The position numbers and the translations under genes are program-made. Shown here piece after piece: positions 18,721-28,740 of a stretch of DNA of 58,520 nucleotides. The first letter of the stretch is position 1. Every line of letters starts with the position of its first letter. The stretch comes from an uncultured Oscillospiraceae bacterium. GTDB lineage: Bacteria > Bacillota > Clostridia > Oscillospirales > Oscillospiraceae. A model generated the notes under the pieces. It was not told where the DNA came from. It saw only the letters and a program-made list of their open reading frames with translations, and searched no databases. The DNA is taken from positions 1 to 58,520 of the forward strand of contig CAJFUI010000100.1 of the NCBI GenBank assembly GCA_904420145.1, written 5' to 3'.

Positions 18721-19265
18721 GCTTGGAAAAGGAAGGAAAACGGACGAGAACGGCGAAAGGGCTGGCGCAGGTACTGGGGAAGTACAAATACGTGCTGCTG
18801 GTGATTGCGGCCGGCGTGATCTGCTTAGCATGGCCGTCGGCAAGGGAGGCGGTGACGCCGGAGGCGGAGATCTCCGAGACCGGCAGCGGCGATGGACTGG
18901 ACAGCCTGCAGCAGGAGATGGAGGAGATCTTAGGGAAGATCAGCGGTGTGGGACAGGTGCAGGTGATGCTGACGCTGGACCGGGGGAGCGAGTCGGTATT
19001 GGCGGAAGACACCACCCTCTCTTACAGCGGACAGACCCAGGCCCCCGACGACTACAACCGCTCCTCGGAAACCGTGGTGCTCTCCAAGAGCGGCAGCGGG
19101 GACAACGTGGTGGTCACCCAGGAGGTCTACCCCCAGTTTCGCGGGGCTTTAGTGGTGTGCGAGGGGGGCGGCGACCCAGCCGTGCAGCTGACGGTGACCG
19201 CAGCGGTCTCAGCGCTGACGGGGCTCGGCTCCGACAGGATCTCAGTGGTAGAGTGGCAATCATAA
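18717..19265 (+). CDS. spoIIIAG: stage III sporulation protein AG
   Basis: canonical position; GKYKYVLLVIAAGVICLAWPS TM and ISGVGQVQVMLTLDRGSESVLAED ring-building-like motif. Confidence 0.9.
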   Translation: MSLEKEGKRTRTAKGLAQVLGKYKYVLLVIAAGVICLAWPSAREAVTPEAEISETGSGDGLDSLQQEMEEILGKISGVGQVQVMLTLDRGSESVLAEDTTLSYSGQTQAPDDYNRSSETVVLSKSGSGDNVVVTQEVYPQFRGALVVCEGGGDPAVQLTVTAAVSALTGLGSDRISVVEWQS

Positions 19266-19287
19266 CCATACAGGAGGAAGAAAGGAA

Positions 19288-19863
19288 ATGAAACAGGTTT
19301 GGAAGCGGAATATTGTGGCGGCAACGGTGCTGCTCTTTGTATGTGCGGCGGTGTATCTCAACTGGCGATACGCCAGCAACATCAGCGACCTCGGCCAGGA
19401 GAGCGACCAGAAGGTCTTAGGTCAGTCCACCTTGGTAAACGGTGAGGCAGAGGATGAGAAGACGGCGCAGGCCGAGAGCGAAGAGGAGACCATCGGCACC
19501 GCCGCTGGCGACTATTTCGCCTCAGCCCGTCTGAGCCGCCAGCAGGCCCGGGATAACGCCATCTCCCTGCTCCGGGAGGCCGCGGAGAGCGAGAGCGCCG
19601 ACGCCGCGGTGGCCAACGAGGCGGCGGAGACGATTCAGGTGCTGGCCGGTTATGCAATCGCCGAGGCGCAGATCGAAAACCTGGTCACCGCCAAGGGCTA
19701 CGCCGAGTGCGTGGCCTTTATGGGGGAGGACAGCATCAGCATCGTGGTGTCCACCGGCACCGAGGAGCCCCTCTCCGCTGAGGACGTGGCCTGTATCACT
19801 GATATTGTGCTCAACGAAACAGATTACACCGCCGGACAGATCAAGATCGTGGAGGCGGATTGA
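19288..19863 (+). CDS. spoIIIAH: stage III sporulation protein AH
   Basis: canonical position; N-terminal TM; FASARLSRQQARDNAISLLREAAES. Confidence 0.93.
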   Translation: MKQVWKRNIVAATVLLFVCAAVYLNWRYASNISDLGQESDQKVLGQSTLVNGEAEDEKTAQAESEEETIGTAAGDYFASARLSRQQARDNAISLLREAAESESADAAVANEAAETIQVLAGYAIAEAQIENLVTAKGYAECVAFMGEDSISIVVSTGTEEPLSAEDVACITDIVLNETDYTAGQIKIVEAD

Positions 19864-19867
19864 GACA

Positions 19868-19908
19868 GAGGCCCCCTTTTTCCCCTGTTTTCGAGGAAAA
19901 AGGGGGCT
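19868..19908 (+). terminator. terminator of the spoIIIA operon
   Basis: AGGCCCCCTTTTTCC...GGAAAAAGGGGGCT hairpin immediately after spoIIIAH. Confidence 0.8.
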
Positions 19909-20137
19909 GTCTTCATGAAATTATTCATCCGCGCTCCCTTGCCAAGGCGAATGGGATATGCTATAATAGCCGCAGAGCGGCTGTGCTGTGTGCATATGGC
20001 TGCTGAGAGCGACCGGTCAGCTTTCCTACCGCCGTGGCGTCTGGAGCGCCTGCTCTGGAGGAGCATCGGGCGTCCCGCTCTTTTGGGCAGGGACCTGTCT
20101 GCCTGACCGTCCTGTAGAAAGAGGAGTGTCTGCTGCT

Positions 20138-20482
20138 ATGAATGAGAATAAAGAGTATATCACTCACCCGGAGGAGATGGGCTCTATCCTGATTTCCGAG
20201 GAGGTGCTCAGCGCTATTGCCGCCTCCGCCGCCTCTGAGATCGAGGGGGTCGCCGGACTGATGGGGGCCTCCGCCGGTAAAAAGGGTTCCGGCCGCGGCG
20301 TGAAGATCACCTTGGATGGGGACCGCGCTGTGGTGGACGTCTATCTGATGGTCAATTATGGCCAGCCCATCCCTGAGGTGGCGGAAAAGGTACAGAGCGC
20401 CGTCGTCTCCTCTATGGAGGCCATGGCGGGCTTTTCCGTGGCGGAGGTCAATGTCCATGTGGGTGGTGTGAGCTTCGCGTAA
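20138..20482 (+). CDS. Asp23/Gls24 family envelope stress response protein
   Basis: ISEEVLSAIAASAASEIEGVAGLMG...VDVYLMVNYGQPIPEVAEKVQSAVVSSMEAMAGFSVAEVNVHVGGV. Confidence 0.93.
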   Translation: MNENKEYITHPEEMGSILISEEVLSAIAASAASEIEGVAGLMGASAGKKGSGRGVKITLDGDRAVVDVYLMVNYGQPIPEVAEKVQSAVVSSMEAMAGFSVAEVNVHVGGVSFA

Positions 20483-20560
20483 TTGGCTTGTGTCCTCTAT
20501 AGGGCGGGGGAGACTCCGCCCTCTCACCTTGTTAAGAAGTCAGGAAAGAGATAGAAAATT

Positions 20561-21010
20561 ATGACCAGAAACACTGCCAGAGAGATTGCCGCGCGGCTGT
20601 CCTATACCCTCAGCTTTGCTGACATGCCGGTGGACGAGCTCCTTGACCGCCATCTCTCCGAGGAGAACTTTGCGTCCTTAGCCGAGGAGGATGAGGCCTA
20701 TGCCTCCCTGCCCAATGACAAGCAGCGGGCATATATCTGCCGCTTGGTCAAGGGGGTGGACCAGCACGCCTTTGAGCTGGACCGGTATATTGAGAAGTAC
20801 GCCAAGGGCTGGCGGTTCTCCCGCATGCCCCTGATGGCTACGGCCATTATGCGCGTGGCCATGTATGAGATTCTCTACATGGATGACATTCCCAACGGCG
20901 TCGCCATCAACGAGGCGGTGGAGCTGGCGAAAAAGTATGAGAGCGACGAGGTGGTCCGCTTCATCAACGGCATCCTCGGCACCTTTGTCCGGGAAGAGGC
21001 CCAGTCGTGA
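20561..21010 (+). CDS. nusB: transcription antitermination factor NusB
   Basis: C-terminal MRVAMYEILYMDDIPNGVAINEAVELAKKYESDEVVRFINGILG. Confidence 0.93.
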   Translation: MTRNTAREIAARLSYTLSFADMPVDELLDRHLSEENFASLAEEDEAYASLPNDKQRAYICRLVKGVDQHAFELDRYIEKYAKGWRFSRMPLMATAIMRVAMYEILYMDDIPNGVAINEAVELAKKYESDEVVRFINGILGTFVREEAQS

Positions 21011-21133
21011 TGCGCCTTGGCGCTTTTGGGCCTGTTGAAAGGGAGAGAGCGTACGAAGTGCGCTCTTTTTTTATAAAGCCGCCCAGTCCCCCGAGAGGGA
21101 GGGCGGCTGTACCGCCCCAAGGGAGATGTGCCC

Positions 21134-22393
21134 ATGGCGGCGCTTTACAGTCAGGAAAGGGGGATATCTCCCATAGAAGGAAAGATTTTTTCCGTCTCCG
21201 AGGTGAATCAGCTGATCAAGGGCATGCTGGACGAGGAGCCGGCGCTCAGTGAGATTTTGATCCGGGGCGAGATTTCAAACTACAAGCTCTACCCCTCAGG
21301 ACACCACTACTTTACCCTGAAGGATGCCGAGGGAGCCCTGCGCTGTGTCATGTTCCGGGGACAGGCCGCCCGGCTGCGGTTCCGGCCGGAGAATGGCATG
21401 AAGGTGATCGCCGCCGGCCGGATCAGCGTGTTTCCCCGGGACGGCGTCTACCAGCTCTACTGCAGCGCTCTCTCTGCCGATGGGGTCGGTGATCTCCATG
21501 TGGCCTTTGAGCAGCTGAAGGAGAAGCTCTTTCAGGAGGGGCTCTTTGACCGCACCCATAAGAAGCCCCTGCCGCTTTTTCCCCGGCGCATCGCCATCAT
21601 CACCTCCAGTGCCGGGGCGGCGGTCCACGACATGATCCGCATTATCCGCCGCCGCTACCCGCTGACCAAGGTGATTTTGCTGCCGGTGCGGGTGCAGGGG
21701 GCGGAGGCCCCGCCGGAGATCGTAGGAGCCATCCGCTACGCCAACCGGTACGAGGTGGGGGACGTGATCATCACCGGCCGGGGCGGCGGCTCCATCGAGG
21801 ACCTATGGGCCTTTAACGACGAGCGGGTGGCCCGGGCCATCTACGCCTCCCACATCCCTGTGATCTCCGCTGTGGGACACGAACCGGATGTGACTATCGC
21901 GGACTTCGTGGCAGATGTGCGGGCGGCCACCCCCTCCCATGCGGCGGAGATTGTGGTTCCCGACGGGGAGGAGCTGCTGGACAAGCTTCGCTCGGCACAG
22001 CTCCATCTGGTCCGGGCTGAGCAGAAGAAACTGGCGCTGCTGGGAGAGCGGCTGCGCGCTCTGGGCGGTAAGCGGGTGCTGACAAATCCCATGGCCTTCG
22101 TTGAGGATAAGCGGATGGTGCTGGACTACACCCAGCGGGCCCTGTCTCTCGCTGGGGCCGGGCTGCTGACTACCCCCAAGCGGAGGCTGGGGGCACTGGC
22201 GGCTTCCCTTGACGCCATGAGCCCCCTGAAGGTGCTCAGCCGTGGCTATGCTATGGTGGCGGACGGGCGTGGAAACGTGGTCCGCTCTGTGCGGGAGCTG
22301 TCAAAAGGAGAGATGTTGTCTGTGACAATGGGCGACGGCGTCGCCCGCTGTCAGGTGATGGATACTGCAGAGGAGGAGCTGTTAAATGGATAA
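21134..22393 (+). CDS. xseA: exodeoxyribonuclease VII large subunit
   Basis: FSVSEVNQLIKGMLDEEPALSEILIRGEISNYKLYPSGHHYFTLKD; ITSSAGAAVHDMIRIIRRRYP. Confidence 0.97.
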   Translation: MAALYSQERGISPIEGKIFSVSEVNQLIKGMLDEEPALSEILIRGEISNYKLYPSGHHYFTLKDAEGALRCVMFRGQAARLRFRPENGMKVIAAGRISVFPRDGVYQLYCSALSADGVGDLHVAFEQLKEKLFQEGLFDRTHKKPLPLFPRRIAIITSSAGAAVHDMIRIIRRRYPLTKVILLPVRVQGAEAPPEIVGAIRYANRYEVGDVIITGRGGGSIEDLWAFNDERVARAIYASHIPVISAVGHEPDVTIADFVADVRAATPSHAAEIVVPDGEELLDKLRSAQLHLVRAEQKKLALLGERLRALGGKRVLTNPMAFVEDKRMVLDYTQRALSLAGAGLLTTPKRRLGALAASLDAMSPLKVLSRGYAMVADGRGNVVRSVRELSKGEMLSVTMGDGVARCQVMDTAEEELLNG

Positions 22394-22619
22394 GAAGGAA
22401 AAGAGCTTCGAGGAGAATATCATCCGCTTAGAGGAGATTGTCTCCCTGCTGGAGAAGGGGGATGCCAAACTGACGGAGTCCCTTACTCTCTTTGAAGAGG
22501 GGACCAAGCTGGTGGAGGTCTGTACGAAGATGCTCAATGAGGCGGAGCTGAAGGTAGTTAAGCTGCAGAAAGGGGAGGACGGCGCCCCGGTAGAGACCGA
22601 TTTTGCCGCGGAGGAGTAG
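22386..22619 (+). CDS. xseB: exodeoxyribonuclease VII small subunit
   Basis: SFEENIIRLEEIVSLLEKGDAKLTESLTLFEEGTKLVEVC; overlaps xseA. Confidence 0.96.
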   Translation: MDKKEKSFEENIIRLEEIVSLLEKGDAKLTESLTLFEEGTKLVEVCTKMLNEAELKVVKLQKGEDGAPVETDFAAEE

Positions 22620-22625
22620 TGCCCT

Positions 22626-23048
22626 ATGATGAACTATACCCACAAGGTGCAATACTATGAGACGGACAAGATGGGCATCACCCACCACGCCAACTACATC
22701 CACTGGATGGAGGAGGCCCGGGTGGATATGCTGGAGAAGATGGGCTGGGGCTACGATCGGCTGGAATCCCTCGGGGTCAGCTCGCCGGTGATCGGCCTCT
22801 CCTGCGACTACAAGGCCTCCACAACCTTCGGAGACGAGGTGGAGATAGAGGCGAGTATCCAAGAGTATAAGGGCATCCACCTGGTGGTAGCCTACACCAT
22901 GCGCCGCCTGCGGGACGGAAAGACAGTGCTGGAGGGAACCTCCCGTCACTGCTTTTTGGGAACCGACGGCAAGTTTCTGCGTCTTGCCAAGTCGTTTCCC
23001 GACTTTGACGCGGCGCTGAAGGCCATGGCCTCCCAGCAGGACCAGTAA
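22626..23048 (+). CDS. acyl-CoA thioesterase (YbgC/FadM hotdog family)
   Basis: KVQYYETDKMGITHHANYIHWMEEARVDMLEKMGWGYDRLE. Confidence 0.92.
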   Translation: MMNYTHKVQYYETDKMGITHHANYIHWMEEARVDMLEKMGWGYDRLESLGVSSPVIGLSCDYKASTTFGDEVEIEASIQEYKGIHLVVAYTMRRLRDGKTVLEGTSRHCFLGTDGKFLRLAKSFPDFDAALKAMASQQDQ

Positions 23049-23066
23049 CGGAAAGGGGAAGATATC

Positions 23067-23939
23067 ATGTTTCAGGAGACCTATCAGACCTACCTCACGG
23101 CAATTGAGGCGTATCTTGACGCTCTCTTTCTCAGTGAGACGCCGGCACCGTACCACGAGCTGCAGGAGGCCATGCGCTACAGCCTCCTTTCCGGCGGCAA
23201 GCGGATTCGTCCTGTTTTGACAGCGGCCTTCGCTCAGCTGTTCGGCGGGGCGTGGGAGAAGGCAGTGCCCTTTGGCTGTGCGCTGGAGCTGGTGCACACC
23301 TACTCCCTGATTCACGATGATCTCCCCTGTATGGACGACGACGACCTCCGCCGGGGCAAACCAACCTGCCATAAGGTCTATGGTGAGACCTTAGCCGTGC
23401 TGGCCGGGGACGCGCTGCAGCCGGAGGCCTTCGCCATTCTGGCCGCCGCCGAGGGGATGAGCGCGGAGCAGCGCCTGGACGCGGTGGCTGTGCTCTCCCG
23501 TGCCGCCGGAGCGGACGGTATGGTGGCCGGTCAGGTGCTGGACACCCAAGGATTGGAGCAGGACGAGGAGGGACTGCGGCTGATGGTCAGCCTAAAGACC
23601 GGGGCCATGATCTGCGCCGCGGCGGAGCTGGGCTGTGTGGCGGCGAACGCCTCGCCGGAGCAGCGGCAGGCGGCCATCACCTACGCCAGGGAGATTGGAC
23701 TTGCCTTCCAGATCCGGGATGATATGCTGGATGTGATCGCCGATCAGGCGGAATTTGGCAAGCCTATCGGTTCGGATCGGGAGGAGGGGAAGATCACCTT
23801 TGTGGATGTGCTGGGCCTTGCGGGCTGTGAGCAAGCGGTAAAGGACTGTACTGCGGCCGCCAAGGCGGCCATCGCCTCCTATCCCAACAGCGAATTTCTG
23901 CTGGAACTGGCGGATCACCTGGCGGACAGAAGGAAGTAA
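23067..23939 (+). CDS. ispA: polyprenyl synthetase (farnesyl/geranylgeranyl diphosphate synthase)
   Basis: SGGKRIRPVLTAA, LIHDDLPCMDDDDLRRGKPTCHK, FQIRDDMLDVIAD. Confidence 0.93.
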   Translation: MFQETYQTYLTAIEAYLDALFLSETPAPYHELQEAMRYSLLSGGKRIRPVLTAAFAQLFGGAWEKAVPFGCALELVHTYSLIHDDLPCMDDDDLRRGKPTCHKVYGETLAVLAGDALQPEAFAILAAAEGMSAEQRLDAVAVLSRAAGADGMVAGQVLDTQGLEQDEEGLRLMVSLKTGAMICAAAELGCVAANASPEQRQAAITYAREIGLAFQIRDDMLDVIADQAEFGKPIGSDREEGKITFVDVLGLAGCEQAVKDCTAAAKAAIASYPNSEFLLELADHLADRRK

Positions 23940-23943
23940 GACT

Positions 23944-24375
23944 ATGTATATTACCGGCAACCGGATTATTGACTGCGCTCTTATAGCATGGTTTTTGGCC
24001 CAGCTGATCAAAGTGCTCTTGGAGCTGCTGATGGAACGGCGGTTCCGTCCGTCGCTCCTCGTTTCCAGCGGCGGTATGCCCAGCAGCCACTCCGCCTGCG
24101 TCATGGGCTGCACCACAGCGGTGGGAAAGAGTACCGGCTGGGGCAGCCCTCTTTTCGCCGTCTGCATAGTTTTCTCCGTAGTGGTGATGTATGATGCCTG
24201 TAATGTCCGGCGCAGTGCCGGGGATACAGCTAAGCGGGTCAATCAGCTTATGAAGCGGGTGGAGCGGCTCACCGCTGAGGATATTGCGGAGGATCTGAAG
24301 ATTATTATGGGCCATACGCCCCTGCAGGTGCTCATGGGGGCTCTGCTGGGCGTGGCGGTGGGCTTTCTGCTGTAA
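23944..24375 (+). CDS. divergent PAP2 family protein (DUF212)
   Basis: SSGGMPSSHSACVMGCTTAVG...VMYDACNVRRSAGDTAKRVN. Confidence 0.9.
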   Translation: MYITGNRIIDCALIAWFLAQLIKVLLELLMERRFRPSLLVSSGGMPSSHSACVMGCTTAVGKSTGWGSPLFAVCIVFSVVVMYDACNVRRSAGDTAKRVNQLMKRVERLTAEDIAEDLKIIMGHTPLQVLMGALLGVAVGFLL

Positions 24376-24418
24376 AAAACGGCAGGGGATGTGGGATCCG
24401 TCTTTAAAATCTATTGTA

Positions 24419-24460
24419 AACAGCCATCTGTACAGTGAAAAAACGATACAGATGGCTGTT
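24419..24460 (+). terminator. terminator-like hairpin
   Basis: AACAGCCATCTGTA-N14-TACAGATGGCTGTT followed by TTGTG. Confidence 0.6.
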
Positions 24461-24585
24461 TTGTGCATGGGAGTGGTTGTCCTTCCCTGTCCTATTCGGC
24501 AGAAAGACAGGAGGCACAGCCTGATGGCTGTGCCTCCGCATAGCAGAAAAATCTCTCGCGGACCCTCCGTACCATAAGTGCGCCG

Positions 24586-25611
24586 TTATAGGATCAGCAT
24601 AGCGTCGCCGAAGCTGAAGAAGCGGTAGCGCTGCCGCACCGCCTCCTCATAGGCGGCAAGCACATGCTCCCGGCCGGCGAAGGCGGATACCAGCATAATG
24701 AGGGTGCTCTCTGGCAGATGGAAGTTGGTAATCAGACCGTCCATCACCTTAAAGCGGTAGCCGGGATAGATGAAGATGCTGGTCCAGCCCGCCTTCGGCT
24801 CCATGGTGCCGTCCTCATTGGCCCAGCTCTCGATGGTGCGGCAGGAGGTGGTGCCCACGCAGATCACCCGGCCGCCGCTGGCCTTGGTGCGGTTGATGAG
24901 GGCCGCCGTCTCCGGCGGGATCAGGCAGTACTCGCTGTGCATGTCGTGATCGGTGATCTCCTCCTCCTTCACCGGGCGGAAGGTCCCCAGCCCCACGTGG
25001 AGGGTCACATAGCCGATGGACACCCCCATGGCCACCAAGGATCCCATCAGATCCTTGGTGAAGTGGAGCCCCGCCGTGGGGGCCGCGGCGCTGCCCACCA
25101 CCTTGGAGTAGACCGTCTGATAGCGCTCCCGATCCTGCAGCTCCGCCTTGATGTAGGGGGGAAGGGGCATCTTGCCCAGCCGCTCCAAGACCTCAAGAAA
25201 GATTCCCTCGTAGTCAAAGCGGACCAGCCGGTTGCCGCCTTCCACCTCATCCACCACCTCGGCGGTGAGCTCACCGTCTCCAAAGGAGAGCTTCGCGCCC
25301 CGGCGCAGTTTCTTGCCCGGACGCACCAAGCACTCCCAGACCTTGTCCCCCCGGTCGATCAGCAGCAGCACCTCACAGGCGCCGCCCCCCGGGAGGCGCT
25401 GGCCCAGCAGCCGCGCCGGCAGCACCCGGGAGTCGTTCATAATCAAGCAGTCCCCCGGCCGCAGGAAATCGGGCAGGTCGTAGAAGTGCCGGTGAGCCCA
25501 GCTGCCGGTCTGTCGGTCTAAAACCAGCAGGCGGGAGGCGTCTCTGCGCTCCAGCGGCGTCTGGGCGATCAGCTCCTCCGGCAGGTCAAAATAAAAATCC
25601 TTTGTTTTCAA
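24586..25611 (-). CDS. queA: S-adenosylmethionine:tRNA ribosyltransferase-isomerase
   Basis: [63 protein letters not shown] start inferred, ORF extends to 25653. Confidence 0.95.
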   Translation of the reverse strand: MKTKDFYFDLPEELIAQTPLERRDASRLLVLDRQTGSWAHRHFYDLPDFLRPGDCLIMNDSRVLPARLLGQRLPGGGACEVLLLIDRGDKVWECLVRPGKKLRRGAKLSFGDGELTAEVVDEVEGGNRLVRFDYEGIFLEVLERLGKMPLPPYIKAELQDRERYQTVYSKVVGSAAAPTAGLHFTKDLMGSLVAMGVSIGYVTLHVGLGTFRPVKEEEITDHDMHSEYCLIPPETAALINRTKASGGRVICVGTTSCRTIESWANEDGTMEPKAGWTSIFIYPGYRFKVMDGLITNFHLPESTLIMLVSAFAGREHVLAAYEEAVRQRYRFFSFGDAMLIL

Positions 25612-25767
25612 CTTTTCTCTCTCCTGACAGGACAATCCCTCTTTTGCTGACACGCCAGCTGCTCCTGCGGAATAGAATGGTTTATCCGGAAGTAGCGCTC
25701 ACTGGTGGGCAAAGAACAGAAAATGTCCGCATATAAAATACAAATGTAAAATTTTCGCGAACAGTTG

Positions 25768-25796
25768 TTGACAGCAACCACAAAATGTGGTATGAC
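25768..25796 (+). promoter_or_regulatory. SigA-type promoter upstream of asd
   Basis: TTGACA-N17-TATGAC with TGTGG before the -10. Confidence 0.6.
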
Positions 25797-25927
25797 TAAC
25801 ACGATTATTAACCGTTCCGCCGCAAAACGCTATTATTATAGCGGATAGGACGGAACAATGCAAGCCCGCGGCGACTTGGCGGCCCGGGATTGGAAGGATA
25901 TTTTTACATATTTAGGAGGAATACCCA

Positions 25928-27022
25928 ATGAAACAGTATCGCGTAGGCGTCATTGGCGCCACCGGCATGGTGGGCCAGCGCTTTGTCTCCCTGATGGAGA
26001 ACCACCCATGGTTTGAGCTGGTGGCCGTGGCCGCCAGTAGCCGCAGCGCCGGCAAGACCTATGAGGAGGCGGTGGGTGACCGCTGGGCCATCGGCGGCAC
26101 CATCCCCGAGGCGGCGAAGCCTCTGGTGGTCCTCGATGCCGAGGCCGACGTGGAGAAGCTGGCCGGCATGGTGGACTTCTGCTTCTGCGCGGTGGACATG
26201 AAGAAGGAGGAGATCCGCGCCTTAGAGGAGAAGTACGCGAAGCTGGAGTGCCCCATCGTCTCCAACAACTCCGCCCACCGCTGGACCGACGATGTGCCCA
26301 TGGTGGTGCCCGAGATCAACGCCGACCACATCAAAGTCATTGACGCCCAGCGCAAGCGCCTTGGCACCAAGCGGGGCTTTATCGCCGTCAAGTCCAACTG
26401 CTCGCTCCAGTCCTATGTGCCCGCCCTGCACCCCCTGAAGAAGTACGGCCTTGAGAAGGCCCTGGTGTGCACCTATCAGGCCATTTCCGGCGCAGGCAAG
26501 ACCTTTGCGCGCTGGCCGGAGATGGTGGACAACTGCATTCCCTACATTGGCGGCGAGGAGGAGAAGAGCGAGCGGGAGCCTCTGAAGCTGTGGGGCCATG
26601 TGGAGGACGGCAAAATCGTCTGCGCTGACGGTCCCTCCATCACCGCCCAGTGCTTCCGGGTGGCCTGCCAGGACGGCCATATGGCGGCCTGTTTCATGTC
26701 CTTTAAAGACGGCTGCAAGCCCTCCATCGACCAGATTAAGGCTGATTGGGCCGCCTTCCGGGGCCGCGCCCAGGAGCTGAACCTGCCCAGCGCCCCCAAG
26801 CAGTTCCTCCACTATTTTGAGGAGCCCGACAGGCCCCAGACCCGGCTGGACCGGATGCTGGAAAACGGCATGGCCATCTCCATCGGCCGGCTGCGCCCGG
26901 ACACCCAGTACGACTACAAGTTTGTCTGCCTCAGCCACAACACCCTCCGGGGCGCCGCCGGCGGCGGCGTGCTGCTGGCGGAGCTGCTGTGTGCCGAGGG
27001 GTATATCGAGCCGAAGAAGTAA
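25928..27022 (+). CDS. asd: aspartate-semialdehyde dehydrogenase (archaeal/fungal-like type)
   Basis: VGVIGATGMVGQRFVSLMENHPWFEL; KSNCSLQSYVPALHPL catalytic Cys; YQAISGAGK. Confidence 0.92.
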   Translation: MKQYRVGVIGATGMVGQRFVSLMENHPWFELVAVAASSRSAGKTYEEAVGDRWAIGGTIPEAAKPLVVLDAEADVEKLAGMVDFCFCAVDMKKEEIRALEEKYAKLECPIVSNNSAHRWTDDVPMVVPEINADHIKVIDAQRKRLGTKRGFIAVKSNCSLQSYVPALHPLKKYGLEKALVCTYQAISGAGKTFARWPEMVDNCIPYIGGEEEKSEREPLKLWGHVEDGKIVCADGPSITAQCFRVACQDGHMAACFMSFKDGCKPSIDQIKADWAAFRGRAQELNLPSAPKQFLHYFEEPDRPQTRLDRMLENGMAISIGRLRPDTQYDYKFVCLSHNTLRGAAGGGVLLAELLCAEGYIEPKK

Positions 27023-27069
27023 TCCTTCCCCCGCGCAAACAGGCGGCAGGGCAAAAATATCGTTTCACA

Positions 27070-27104
27070 AAAGAGGACGGATCTGCAATCCGTCCTCTTT
27101 TTTT
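27070..27104 (+). terminator. terminator after asd
   Basis: AAAGAGGACGGAT-CTGCA-ATCCGTCCTCTTT followed by TTTT. Confidence 0.8.
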
Positions 27105-27169
27105 GATAGAGCGCCCGGCAGGGGCGTTACGCTCCATGGATCCGCCATCAGAAAAGGAGGTCATTATTT

Positions 27170-28054
27170 GTGAAGGAACCTATCTTTACAGGATCTGGTA
27201 CAGCTATTATTACACCCTTCACCACAGATACCATCGACTACCCCGCCCTCGGGCGGCTGCTGAACTTTCAGCTGGAGAATGGGACCGACGCCATCATCGT
27301 CTGCGGCACCACGGGGGAGGCGGCCACCATGTCCTATGTGGAGCGCATGCGGGCCATTGAGTACACCGTGCGCAACGTGGACGGCAAGGTCCCCGTGATT
27401 GCCGGCACCGGCTCCAACAACACGGAGAACGCCATCACCCTCTCCAAGGACGCTGCCCTGGCGGGGGTGGACGGCCTCTTGGTGGTCACCCCGTTTTATA
27501 ACAAGGCCACCCAGACCGGCCTCGTTCGCCACTTTGAGGCCATTGCCAACGCGGTGAACCTGCCTGTCATTACTTACGACGTGCCCTCCCGCACCGGGGT
27601 CACGATTGCACCTGAGACCTACGCCCAGCTCTCCGTCCACCCCAACATCATCGGCACCAAGGAGGCCAGCGGCAGCTTTGCCCAGATTCAGAAAACCCGG
27701 GAGCTGTGCGGGGAGGGGTTCTACATCTGGTCCGGCAACGACGAGGATACGGCGGCCATCTGCATGCTGGGCGGCAGCGGCGTCATCTCCGTGGCGGCGA
27801 ACCTGATTCCCAAGGAGATGCACGAGCTGACGGCGGCTTGCCGCCGCAACGACTTCGCCGCGGCGGGCAGAATGCAGTTGCGCATCCGCAAGCTCTGCGA
27901 AGTCCTCTTCTGCGAGGTCAATCCCATCCCGGTGAAAACGGCCCTCTATCTTATGGGCTACTGCGAAAATATTCTGCGCCTGCCCCTGTGCGAAATGTCC
28001 GCCCCCAACCGCCTGCGCCTGCAGGAGACGCTGAAGGAGTACGGTCTGCTGTAG
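27170..28054 (+). CDS. dapA: 4-hydroxy-tetrahydrodipicolinate synthase
   Basis: GSGTAIITPFTTDTIDYPALGRLL; CGTTGEAATM; GTG start. Confidence 0.96.
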   Translation: MKEPIFTGSGTAIITPFTTDTIDYPALGRLLNFQLENGTDAIIVCGTTGEAATMSYVERMRAIEYTVRNVDGKVPVIAGTGSNNTENAITLSKDAALAGVDGLLVVTPFYNKATQTGLVRHFEAIANAVNLPVITYDVPSRTGVTIAPETYAQLSVHPNIIGTKEASGSFAQIQKTRELCGEGFYIWSGNDEDTAAICMLGGSGVISVAANLIPKEMHELTAACRRNDFAAAGRMQLRIRKLCEVLFCEVNPIPVKTALYLMGYCENILRLPLCEMSAPNRLRLQETLKEYGLL

Positions 28055-28156
28055 GGAGGGGCGGCCCGCAGCCCGCGGAAAAGGGCGGGCAACGGCAACT
28101 GAAAAGCAATCCTTCACGGCGTCCCGGTCAAACCTGCCGGGGCGCCGTTTTCCTAT

Positions 28157-28185
28157 TTGCCTAATGGGGAGAAATGTGGTACAAT
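28157..28185 (+). promoter_or_regulatory. SigA-type promoter
   Basis: TTGCCT-N17-TACAAT preceded by TGTGG. Confidence 0.5.
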
Positions 28186-28237
28186 GAACAAAAGTCTGAT
28201 AAAGAAGAATTCCCCCAATGAGAAAGGGAGCGGGCCT

Positions 28238-28486
28238 ATGATTTCTCTGCTGCAACGATATTTCGGCAATACCATCGCCGCACCGATCGCCTTTTTGCTG
28301 CTGTTTTTGGTGATCGGCGGGGCGGCGCTGTACCTCACCCCCCGCATCGCCGCGTGGCTGGACCGGAAAGAGAAGAAAAATCACAGCTTTTACGAGGGCA
28401 TGCTGACAGAGGATCCGCGGACAAAGGAGGAGAGCGGCGGGGAAGAGGACAAGGAGCGAGAGGAGGAGAACCATGACACTGACTGA
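28238..28486 (+). CDS. small single-TM hypothetical protein
   Basis: MISLLQRYFGNTIAAPIAFLLLFLVIGGAALYLTPRI; followed by coupled TfoX-like gene. Confidence 0.55.
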   Translation: MISLLQRYFGNTIAAPIAFLLLFLVIGGAALYLTPRIAAWLDRKEKKNHSFYEGMLTEDPRTKEESGGEEDKEREEENHDTD

Positions 28487-28724
28487 CCTGCCCAATATCG
28501 GTCCCGTTTTAGCCGGGAATCTCCGAGCCGTCGGCATTGAGACGGGGGAGGAGCTGCAGCAGGTGGGGGCGGAGGAGGCATTTTTGCGCATCCGCACCTC
28601 GGTGGACCCCTCCGCGTGCTTCCATCAGCTGACGGCCCTTGCCGGGGCGGCGGCCGGTGTGCGCAAGAGCGCGCTGCCGCCGGAGCGCAAGGCGACGCTG
28701 CGAAGCTGGTTTCAAACTCTGTAG
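28473..28724 (+). CDS. TfoX/Sxy C-terminal domain-like protein
   Basis: MTLTDLPNIGPVLAGNLRAVGIETGEELQQVGAEEAFLRIR. Confidence 0.85.
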   Translation: MTLTDLPNIGPVLAGNLRAVGIETGEELQQVGAEEAFLRIRTSVDPSACFHQLTALAGAAAGVRKSALPPERKATLRSWFQTL

Positions 28725-28740
28725 CAAGTAGGAGCGAGAC

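Noticed and set aside
25797-25927. Lysine riboswitch upstream of asd
   Set aside because: Leader ~130 nt, lacking the multi-helix architecture and conserved core expected of the L box.
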